Shown one piece after another: positions 11,501-20,770 of a DNA stretch of 64,000 bases. The stretch is from Rotaria sordida (taxonomy: Eukaryota; Rotifera; Eurotatoria; Philodinida; Philodinidae). The number at the start of each line of letters is the position of its first letter. Position 1 is the stretch's first letter. Under the pieces are notes generated by a model. It was not told where the DNA came from. It saw nothing but the letters and a program-made list of their open reading frames with translations, and ran no database searches. The stretch is taken from positions 214,494 to 278,493 of the forward strand of contig CAJNOL010000016.1 of the NCBI GenBank assembly GCA_905250125.1, written 5' to 3'. The translations under genes were made by a program, and so were the position numbers.

Positions 11501-13421
11501 CAGTATTTGTAAAAATACCGAACAAACAAATTGCAACCTAAAACTTTGTCCATCGATAGTTCTTGAAGTCATTAGAATTTGTTAAAAGCTTCATTCGAAA
11601 AGAATGATTTCTTTTCAAGATATCAGACCCACCAAAACCTATGATATTCCACCAAACAGGCGAAAAACTATTTTTTTTTTGTGGATTTCATATCTCGAGA
11701 AGAGCCCATTCTTCTTGGATGAAATTTTAGCAGATTCCAATGAATTCAAGAACCATGTATGGGCAAAGTTTTAGATCAAAATTCGTTTATCCAGTATTTT
11801 TATAAACAGCATGCCAAAGGTAAAAAATCCAGTGTAATGCCCATCACACCAAAATGGCAGCGCATCGGGGAAGAATATTTCTAGGTTTCTTCTAGTTTCA
11901 ACAGGCCCTACATAATGACTGAGGTCTCATCTCAAACATGAGGTATCACCCAAGTAATTTCTTCGTTAGTAATTTCGAAAATTTTCGTTTTCGAAAATCA
12001 GAATATTGTTGTTGTGTGGCGGGCACATACCTGACCGACAACTCTACTTCAAGTTTCTCTTGAAATATGAGGAAAACAAGATTAACTGTTAAGTGTACGA
12101 TCAATTTTGACCATCACTGTATATTTAGAAAGAACATGAAATTTTCATTCTAGGTGAGTATTTTTCATTGTCTTTGATGACTTAATCGAATAGATATGTT
12201 GTGCAAAGATTTTTTTAATATACAAGTTGTTACCGATCTTCAAGTAAAAGAAAATTTAATCTTCTTGAAACATCTTTTAATTCTTGAATTTTATCCATAG
12301 AAAAATCTGTTAAAATATCACAATGAATTTTTAACATACAAATATTTTTCCCAATTAGGTTTGATAACTAAAAAATCGAAGAAATAAATTTAAAATAATT
12401 TCTTTTATTGAATAAATTTACTTCAATAATTTCATCAAGACTTGTTAAATCTGCTGATAAACAAAGATTACTTTTTTTTTCTTTTATAATTGTTTGAAAT
12501 CGTTGACGAATCGGAATAGAAATATTTTTATCTTCAATTTCAATCTTTAACGTTGGTAATTGCATTTGATTTCCATGTATAAATTCGCTAACATTTTTCG
12601 AAACTTCTTCTGTAATTTTTCCATGTCGAACAAGACAGTCTAAAACTTCTGAAATCTTTAAAACTCTAAAAAAAAAAAAGAAAAATTTTTATCAATTAAT
12701 TCAATCATATAAAATTTAAAAACATACCGATGTAATCGAATATTTTTTTCTTGTAAATTTTTTTCACCATGTTGTTCTCGATCAATTAATACAATAGCAT
12801 CAGTTACTTGTAATCCTTCAGCCCAAAGGCTCTATTATTACAAATATAAGAAAATTGTAAAATATCTTATTTGTTTTTAGTATTTACTTCTGCTGTTTCA
12901 ATCACACTTGATCCAGTAGTAACAATATCTTCAATGATTATACATCGGTCATTTGGACGAAATTTTCCTTCAATTATTTTTTTTGTTCCATAGTTTTTTG
13001 CTTCTTTTCTTCGAAGTAACATTGGTCTCTTATAATCAACACAGATAATCTTTTAAATAAACAAACAGATTACCGTTGATTTTTTTTCTAGTTAAAATAA
13101 AAAGAAATGTTTTACTTACTGAAGCTATTGGCAAAGCTGTATATGGAACACCGCAGATTTCATTAAAACTAACATTTGAATTTTGAAGTATGTTATTCAT
13201 ATGATTAGCCACTGATCGCTATAAAAATAAGTAGAAATAATTTGAAAAAATATTAGAAGAATAAATAATTAGTGATTAATTACAAGAATATCTGGATAAC
13301 TGATGATTACACGTAAATCAATATAGATAGGTGATTGAATTCCACTTTTAAGTTTAAATGAACCAAATTTAAATGCTTCAATATCAAAGAGTTGTAGAAT
13401 AAGTTGATCGATAGCACCCAT
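8592..13421 (-). CDS. UMPS: UMP synthase (OPRT-OMPDC fusion)
   Basis: Catalyses the last two steps of de novo pyrimidine synthesis: orotate to OMP to UMP. Nine exons, 5' to 3' on the minus strand: 13284-13421, 13120-13218, 12888-13049, 12728-12831, 12422-12665, 12234-12367, 9120-9249, 8857-9049, 8592-8782. They total 1395 nt (464 aa; the human enzyme is 480), with consistent phases. The start is [20 protein letters not shown]. The OPRT half has the PRPP-binding loop [13 protein letters not shown] (about 115-127). The OMPDC half has MLKIHCDIL (Lys about 262) and the catalytic [11 protein letters not shown] (Asp 293, Lys 295, Asp 298, split by an intron). It ends with [15 protein letters not shown] and DIVIVGRAI, the phosphate-binding end. 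All catalytic residues are present, so it should be active. The intron 9250-12233 is swollen to 2984 bp by nested elements. Confidence 0.96.
11150..11340. repeat. Degenerate GGATC-rich repeat patch
   Basis: ATCGGATCCAAGAATTT occurs twice (about 11154 and 11271), each followed by CTGGATC- and CCGGATC-like words. The patch is visibly more GC-rich than its surroundings and lies within the Tc1-like element. It appears to be a diverged duplication of about 115 bp. Confidence 0.5.
11345..11955. repeat. Foldback unit nested in the Tc1-like element
   Basis: The left end GATGATACCTTGCTTTTGAG is the inverted partner of CTCAAACATGAGGTATCACC at the right. Pairing continues through TTCTAGAAGGATTCTTC versus GAAGAATATTTCTAG and AAATTTTTACCTTTAG versus CAAAGGTAAAAAAT. 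The total is about 610 bp with a short loop. Confidence 0.65.
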
Positions 13422-14091
13422 GTGAAATGTTTTAAACTAATAATGACTTTCGCTGGAAATAGAAAAACAAATAGTTATCAAAGGAGGAAAAGTATATTTC
13501 GCTAATGGATGAATGGATACTAAAAATAATACGATTCGTTCGTTATGTATGGAAGAAAGTGTCCCCGTAAGATGACGCAAGAAGAAGGTTTTCAATATTG
13601 ATTTGCTAAAGAATTTTAGTTTCATAAGTCAGATATTATTAATTGTTCAACAAAATCATGGATAAAACTGCTGATCAATATTTAAATCTAACCGAATCTA
13701 TTAATACAACAAGATCACACAAACTTTCTTATAGTATTTGAAATATTGAACAAAAACAAAACCATTTATATATGCACGAATGTCAATGAAAAAACACTTA
13801 AAATAATGTCGTTCTTCATGAATGATCATTTTTAGTAGTTTTCTTTAGTTTGAAAGTATCTCAAATCAACAAACATTATTTACATAACGATCAACAATTA
13901 TAAAGTTACGTCTTTGTATCAAACAATATTATCTATTTAGACTTACTATGATATTCTGTTTCCTATTATCGACGCCAAAATTTAATGAATGCACATGTTT
14001 TTTTAAAGAAATTTGAAAGAAACGATAAAGGGACCTCGTGTTTTCATCATTTAAGAGAGACCATCAGGGGGTCAACAATAGAAGTCGAAAT

Positions 14092-14118
14092 GTGATTGGT
14101 CAGTAATTGACCAATCAC
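14092..14118. promoter_or_regulatory. Perfect 11-bp palindrome with paired CCAAT boxes
   Basis: GTGATTGGTCA, a 5-base spacer, then TGACCAATCAC. Each arm contains ATTGG or CCAAT. It lies about 670 bp upstream of the UMPS start. It could be a duplicated NF-Y-type site or a remnant hairpin; there is no functional evidence. Confidence 0.35.
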
Positions 14119-15164
14119 GTGAGTTATTGAAGAAGATTTTGAAAACTAGATTCTGAAGTCGATTCCTGTTAGATTTAGACTTATAATATGGTCAATCAGT
14201 AGAATGAAGTCTTCTCTTTCGATCTATGCAAACTTCAATTTTGGAAGTGCTTTCGTTGAAGAATTATTCATTACGCGGACGAGGAAATCTTTTCAGATGA
14301 TACGCTTCGATTTCTTTTGCTCATATGTCAATCGATAGAGGACATTGGACCCGTAAAAAGCTTAAAAGGATTTTTGCAGGCGACTCTTCCATCAAAAGTT
14401 AGGGCTAGTTTTTTATTGTTTCCTTGTGAAAAGAGTTAAAAAATAGAAAAATTTATAACTCAATCAACGAGAGCTGTGTACACTTGGCATTTTTAGCAGT
14501 ACGAGTCTAATATGATAGCTTCCTAACCTGAAAATTTCAGATCTTTGCGACGTTCTATTCTAGATCTATAAGATTTTTATTTTCTATGGAAAAATATATA
14601 CTTTCTCGCACTAAAAGACATGATTTTGAAGTGAAAGCTACAAAAGGAGAGGGATCGTTAAGAAGCAAAATCGGTGCCTTGTCGGAACTCGACTTTTTTC
14701 TTTCCCGTTTTATCAGTTTGACTGTTAGATGTGTGTTTCTAACATAATCAGACAATTTTTTGCATTCCACATTGCACGCGACTCGATTTACTTATCCCTC
14801 TTTTCTATATATTATATGGTTTCAAAAGCATTAGGATAGTGGATCGTTTATGAGTTATTGCTCCACTTTTTCATTCTCATGCTTAGTCGATTTATATACC
14901 ACATTGAAAAGATAGTTCAACTGCTTTTTTTCGTATCAAAACTACACCCCAAACAAAAAAGGTTCTTCCCGCGAGTATACATGAAGAATCTTTTTTTTTT
15001 GATTTCATAGAAAAGCGGTTTCGTGCCAAACCTCTTCTGGACTGCTGTAAAAAGGGTTTCGTAGGAGAGGTTTCCCACAAAACCCTTTAATCAATTCGAA
15101 AATAAGATTTTGTACGAAGAGTTTCATAGCGACCTATGCATGAATAGAACTAACCTTATCTACT

Positions 15165-15610
15165 TACTCCTATACTTTTATTTCTATATTTACCCATATG
15201 TCTATAGTTAATCGCTTATAACTATATGTAATCCCTTATACTTATGTCTAACTCCTTATTTCTATACTTAACCTCTTATTCCTATATCTAACCTCTTTTT
15301 CCTATATTTAACCCCTTATGGCTTCATCTAATCCTTTATTTCTATACTTAATTTCTTATACTTATATCTAACTCCTTATTTCTACACCTAAACCCTTATT
15401 CTTATACTTAATCCTTTATTTCTATATCTGACCCATTATTTCTATACCTATACCTTATTAATATATCTAAATCCTTATAACTATACCTAATTCCTTATTT
15501 GTATACTTAAACCATTATTCATATGCCTAATCCCTTGTTCCTATCCTTAACTCTTTATAACTATGTCTAATCCATTATATTTATATTTAATCCCTTATTT
15601 ATGCACTTCA
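15165..15610. repeat. 20-bp tandem repeat (minisatellite), about 22 copies
   Basis: Successive units follow the consensus CCTTATTTCTATACTTAATC, with frequent substitutions at the C/T-rich and TAA positions. The period stays at 19-21 bp for about 445 bp. Unit divergence is high, so the array is old or evolving without homogenisation. No coding frame. Confidence 0.85.
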
Positions 15611-16489
15611 AATCTTTTTTTTTTATTATGCTCGTGGATATAACACTTAGAAGTACCTACATGAGAAAAGAAAGAAGTAGAGATGTTTAAGCGAAAAGCT
15701 GCAACATTAAAGCAAAACGGTATACTGTATTCCACTAATATAATATGCTGAATACCGATTTACGCTCGTAGGGACATTGAGAAAGTAAATAAAGCATAAA
15801 TAAAGTAAATGGAAAGAGTAAAAAAAAGAGGAATAATGATAAGCAGTTGTGGAGCTACACAAGTAGAGCAAGCAACTAGAAGAAATAAAGAGAAACAAAC
15901 AGAACAGACAAGAAAAAGAAACGAAAGAGAAGAACAAAATAAAGAAAAAAGAAAACAGAAACGAAAGAAAAGGACATAAACAGAAAAAAGAAAATGGAAA
16001 ACTGAATAAACGATTACATTTTTGCTTGTTTCTGTGATATCAAGTCTCATTAATAAAGGACAACCGCTTCAAAAGAAACGATTCGTGTCGATTTATCATT
16101 TGTCCCACACGACATGAACAAAAAAAAGTGACCAAGGTGATCATTTTTTCTTTTACGAAGATTATCTCAAGCGAAGATATCATCGTAGAATAGTGAGGAA
16201 CCTAGGTCAATCATAAACAAGGTTTTTAATCTTTGTTGAATATATTTTTTAATGTAATGTTCGAGAGGGGTGTTCAGAAGTGAAATTGAACAAATTGTGT
16301 GCAGAAATGAAGGGACAGCGATGTACCAGCCGAAACTCCACTCGATATTTTTGTTATAATATATGTTATTGAGATTCTGGAAGGAGATGGTACAGGAGGA
16401 GTAGCCACGCAAAATAAGGAAAACTATAAACAAAGAAACATTGGCGAAGGACCTTGCATGACATATTACGCCCTGATTTCAACTACTTC

Positions 16490-18800
16490 AATTTTCCTAG
16501 CGCTATTTGAATATTTCCTATACTCTTTTCGGCTTTCGGTTTGAAAGATAGTCTATCCGTCCAAGTAAACTTTAGGTATTTAAATTCTTTCGCTAATTTG
16601 ATATTATCTTCATTCATTATTACATTTACTATTGATCTTTTTACTTGTGTATGAAATATTTGTGCTACAGTTTTTGAAACGTTTATCGGTTGTTTCCACT
16701 TTTTTGAGTACTTAAAACTTGATTACAAACTCGTGTACCTTCTTTTTCTAAATATTTTATCATCGAAGCTAAGTTCTTCATTATGGGAAGTCTAATTAAT
16801 ACATAAAGATCATTTGCAAAAAGATGGCCTGAATGAGCTCCTAGATAATTTATCAGATCTGAGTGAAAAACGATGAATAAATGCGGACTAAGATTACTGT
16901 CCTGTGGAAGTCCTATATTTATATCAAATATTTTCGAAGTTATCTCATCAAATTCTACATAAGCTTTTCTATCTTTTAATCAACCTTCAGTCATTTTCAG
17001 TAAGTTGAAAGGCATACCCATTCTCTCCAATTTACAGAGGAGAGCGACATGCCTTATACGATCACAAGCCTTTTGGTAATCGACATATAGGGTCCGTGTC
17101 AGGATATTGGCTGCCATATTATTCTTCATTTCCTGCTAGATCGAAAGTACTCGAGTAGTTAGAAGACATTTTGGACAGAAATTCGATTGTTCTAAAAGTA
17201 CTAAACGATTAGTTTTTGCTCAGTATCTAATTCTTTGTAAGAGCACTCTTTCGAACAGCTTTGAATGTGTAGCTAACAATGATATTGGACGAGGTTGTTC
17301 ACAGTTTAAGACATCTGATTTCAACTTATTTAGAGTTATGATCTTTGCTATTTTCCAATCATCGGCATAACAGCATTCGTTTAGCCATGTAATAAGCAGC
17401 TAGCTCAGTGCTTAATGCAGCTCGAAGGAAGGTTTTTAATTATAAAGTTTGATACTCAGTCAAATCTTGCCGATTTCTTAGGCTTTAAAGTCTTGATAAT
17501 TCGCTTAATTTCAATAGTCCTAATTTTTTCCACTTCATCTTCTGACATCACTAACTTATTTAGCAGTTCTCTATATTCACTATCCATCTTAACGTCATGT
17601 GCATTAGACTAATTCACTGAGGATAATTTGAATTGTTCACTATAATACTGATATAATTCATTCGTGATTTCTTGCTGTGCCGAAAGTATCTTAGTTCCGT
17701 CGGATAGCGTGTAAAAAGGTGATGAACGAGATTTGTAGATGCGAGATAAATGGGTCCCAAATGCTTTGTCAGATTTATCGTGCATCGTCTGGATAGTCGA
17801 TAGAAAATTTTGCCCTCGAGCAGTTTTATATTTAGCGATATCAACTTTTGATTCTCTCTTCAGAACATGTAAAAGTACTCTTGTTTCCTCACATATAATT
17901 CCTTTTTGTCGTAAATGATAATATCTATTACACACTTTTCGTATTTCTTTTAACTTTTCAATGATACAAGCCGGTAGTGATGATTTATATTGACCTCTCT
18001 CCTTCCAATGAGTTATTCTGTTTTTGACGGCCGCGATGAAACGAATATATTGTCTATGCCACTCATCTGTACTATTTTTCTTTTGTTCTGCAATTCAGAA
18101 TCTTTGAAGTAGCACTAGTACTGCTGCAAATGCCTTTCAATTCGTTTGAGGAAAAAAACTATTTGTGCCAAAAACAAAATATTCTCACACAACAACATAG
18201 TAGGTCAATGATCACTAGTGCCAAAATGCAATGTTTCACTCGAAATAGTACTTATATTTGAGAACGACAAATCCATATTACATAGGGAGCGCTTTGTTGT
18301 GTGGAACGTTGTTGGTATGTAATTGAGGTTGTTCTCTTCAATCCATTCTTTCACACGCGCACATCTTCTATCTGTTATCAGACTACTCCATTCCTTCACT
18401 ATTGCACTAAAGTCACCTGATAGTATGGTACCTTCTACTACATAAGAAAGAATGCTATCCAGATCACGCTGTTGACTGGTGGGCCAGTAAATACCAATTA
18501 TACGTACTGGCTCTAAGAGACCTGTTATATTAATAACAACCGTGTTCTGAATATTGACCTCGATGCACGTTGCTTTCAAATTCTTTTCTACTGCTATACA
18601 CACTCTTTCATGTTTGGTGGTGCCCTTTTGATAGAACGTGTTAATATGTGGTAATTGACATGTGTTCCATAAATTCACTACTTCTGTAAAAATACAAATA
18701 GAAGCTTGAATTTTATACACTAAATCAATAGCTTCAAGTCCACATGCACCCCAACCTTCGACATTATAATATAAAATCTTTACATATTCTTTTCGATTTT
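16490..18800 (-). pseudogene. LINE ORF2: APE endonuclease, linker, reverse transcriptase
   Basis: The endonuclease begins at ILYYNVEGWG (about 18770) and has IFTEVVNLW (catalytic Glu), IIGIYWPTSQ, GDFSAIVKEW and HFGTSDH. The usual GDFNA has become GDFSA, replacing the catalytic Asn. The EN-RT linker (17609-17935) ends with the typical ITNELYQYYSEQFK. RT pieces are RPISLLATHSKLFERVLLQR, motif A TLYVDYQKACDRIRHVALL, motif B GLPQDSNLSPHLFIVF and motif C HLFANDLYVLI, where the usual FADD is now FAND. Then come AKEFKYLKFTWTDRLSF and IALGKLK. Stops interrupt the frame near 17455 and 17385 and there are further breaks. No RNase H or 3' Cys motif remains. Confidence 0.85.
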
Positions 18801-19059
18801 GGGAAGAAGCTATTCCAACATCTTCCTACTATTGTAACACTACATTTAAAGTTCTACTTATGTATCATTCATCGAACAGAGATAATACTAATTTTTGATC
18901 TTTTGTTGAAAAATTCCAAATTCTCAACCAGTGCATAGCTTCATCTCTAGGACTTAACAAATAATTCTTAGAAAAAGAAGGAAAAAAGACTTTAACGTGA
19001 ATATTGAGATTTGACATTCTACTTTGTATTTTGTGATGATCTGTTTTGTGAGCTTGATG

Positions 19060-20763
19060 AGTTTACCATTCTTGAAGTGGATTTAGCTGATGTTGAAGGC
19101 ACGAAAGTAGACAATTGACCAAGTTGAATGATGTTTTAATAGGGAGAAGATGAAGTTACTGCAAATTTTCGATTTAATTATAACCTATATTACTCAATCT
19201 TGTAGATACTATATGAAAGCGATTATAATATTCTTGTGCAATGGGTACTAAAGATGATCTTTTGAATTTACTATAAGTTAACGACATGGGTATAAAATAC
19301 TGAATAAAATCTTTCATAATATTGATAGTATCGGCTAAGACTGCTTGATGTAATTGAATATCGAGAGTAACAGTTTTCAAGCTTGATAGTAGTTGATCAA
19401 CTTTATTTTCTAGCCATTTGTTATTATCGTTAAGTTTCATCAGATTAACATTGATGAATTCCATTGTTTTTTCTGTATTTGATGTGCCTAAAATGTTCGA
19501 ATGAATAGTTGTATGTGGTTACGTAATATTGCATGTTTTTATTAGACTGATTATCATTTGCTACTAATGGTGAAAAATCTTGATCACGCAGTTCGAATAA
19601 AGGAGCTTTTTCTTGTAGTGAGAATCAATGTAATAGACCTCGTTTTATCGCATCTTTGACGTCTTCTTTCAATCGATGTTTATATTCTTGTATACTTGAC
19701 ATTGACTGTCCAATGAATGATGTTTTCCATCACATTGAGCACAGTTCGATCCATTTTTACATACATGTGGATCATCGATGCTAAGATTCTCAAGACATAT
19801 TCGATATTTGCCTGCTGAATTACACTCATTTCTTAATTATTCTATACACCAACATTTCGTGTAGTAAGTTAAACGACTGTCAAGACAAAACTTAGTAATC
19901 GATAACCATGAATCACCTATTGCGATGCGGTCCAGTTGCAATGCAGCATTGTATTCACTATAATCTTTTACATCGAAACGATAATCATATGCTTTTCTTT
20001 GATGGGCATAATGAATACGTTTTACTCGATCAGCAGATGCAATTGTTTGTTATATTTCGTTTGCAACAAACTTTTCATCTAGTTCAGTAGGAACATATCG
20101 AATGACAAGCGCGAAAGAGTCCGGAATATATTTTGGTTTTACGACTACATATCGATTCCATTTATCTTTGTTGGCCATTTATCCGTACCCATGAGAATAG
20201 TGTAATCTTCTTTATTACTCGCATCTAGCTTTAACTTTTCCTCTAGCCATCCGACTAATGTAAACCGATTGAATAAAACACCCATCGATTGTAGTTTTTT
20301 AAATACAAGATCGCTTGCATGAAGAGCTGATGGAATACTATTGCGATCAGCATCCGAGATGAATTCAATAAGAAAACATGGTAGATTAGAAGATACCGCA
20401 TGCTTCAGCTGTTTCAAACAAATTCGTTTATGATTTGTAGCATCTTGATTTAGCGCTTGTTGTTTTCGTTCCTCTGACGACATTGTAGACGATGGTTGTT
20501 GTAGCTGTGAAGTAATTTCTTGTCGTACATTATGAGAATACTTTCGAAGATGTTTACGTCGACCACTTCCATTGTTGATCGAACTTTCATTTTCATTTAG
20601 TAGGTGCCTACATTTAGATGTAGAATTCAAAGGTTGAATGAATTGTAGTTGTTGATTTGAATAATTTTTCTGCAAGTACTTGTGTACATTTACTACTGCC
20701 TCCGGACATTCCAATAAAAACCAGGATATCTGTTCTACTTGAACATTCGAGATAGCGTCTTGT
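19060..20763 (-). pseudogene. LINE ORF1: RRM-like domain and zinc knuckle
   Basis: The N-terminal half (frame ending at 20145) is basic and Gln/Ser-rich (RRKHLRKYSHNVRQE). It is followed by a segment like the first RNA-binding fold of LINE ORF1 (LPCFLIEFISDADRNSIPSA, then FNRFTLVGWLEE). After a break near 20145 comes PDSFALVIRYVPTELDEKFV with YDYRFDVKDYSEY, an RRM-type second fold. Next is a Cys/His cluster (CLENLSIDDPHVCKNGSNCAQC, in shorter pieces CxxC and GKHHSLDSQC), like the gag-type zinc knuckles of I/Jockey-group ORF1 proteins. The last part (19174-19464) is helical. At least two stops interrupt it. Its role in a live copy would be RNA binding in the retrotransposition particle. Confidence 0.7.
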
Positions 20764-20770
20764 TACAGTA

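Larger units (their letters stand above)
9835..12119. mobile_element. Tc1/mariner-like element with TA target site, non-autonomous
   Basis: CAGTGATGTTCGAAATTGAT at 9835 is the inverted partner of the right end, which read on the minus strand gives CAGTGATGGTCAAAATTGAT. The match extends to TACACT. Both ends are flanked by TA. The CAGT start and TA target are typical of Tc1-like transposons. The 2.3 kb interior holds no long frame resembling a DDE transposase; the longest plus-strand frame (10769-11065) is unrecognised. It includes a nested foldback unit at about 11345-11955 and a GGATCC-rich patch at about 11150-11340. Confidence 0.75.
9286..12225. mobile_element. Outer foldback element in UMPS intron
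   Basis: The left arm at about 9286-9400 (TCTTTGCAAAAACATG, then ATGTTCTTTCTAAATATA) is repeated inverted at 12122-12225 (TATATTTAGAAAGAACAT, then TGTGCAAAGA). Between them lies the Tc1-like element 9835-12119. The outer element therefore appears to be an older insertion later entered by the inner one. Ends are approximate. Confidence 0.55.
13422..16489. other. Gene-poor stretch upstream of UMPS
   Basis: No supported gene. It contains a small perfect palindrome at 14092-14118 and the 20-bp tandem repeat at about 15165-15610. A purine-rich low-complexity run (AAGAAA/GAAAG) lies at about 15880-16000, where the minus-strand frames are Phe/Ser/Leu-rich artefacts of the composition. A local hairpin (AAAGGGTTT...AAACCCTTT) lies near 15053-15089. 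Confidence 0.5.
16490..20770 (-). mobile_element. Degenerate LINE (ORF1 + APE endonuclease + RT), I/Jockey/R1-like
   Basis: A non-LTR retrotransposon reading right to left. ORF1 (about 20763-19060) precedes an endonuclease/RT ORF2 (about 18800-16490). The element ends shortly after the RT thumb region and shows no poly(A) tail, so its 3' part is missing. Frames are interrupted by several stops and shifts, and key residues are changed (see the parts). It is an old, dead copy. No target duplication was found. Confidence 0.85.

Noticed and set aside
13437-13625. Upstream minus-strand frame as an N-terminal extension of UMPS
   Set aside because: UMPS already starts at MGAIDQL, similar in position to other UMP synthases, and no donor or acceptor joins this frame in phase.
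15707-16050. Minus-strand Phe/Leu/Ser/Cys-rich frames resembling a membrane protein
   Set aside because: They are produced by a purine-rich low-complexity run; the hydrophobicity is an artefact of TTT, TCT and CTT codons, and there are no splice-compatible neighbours.
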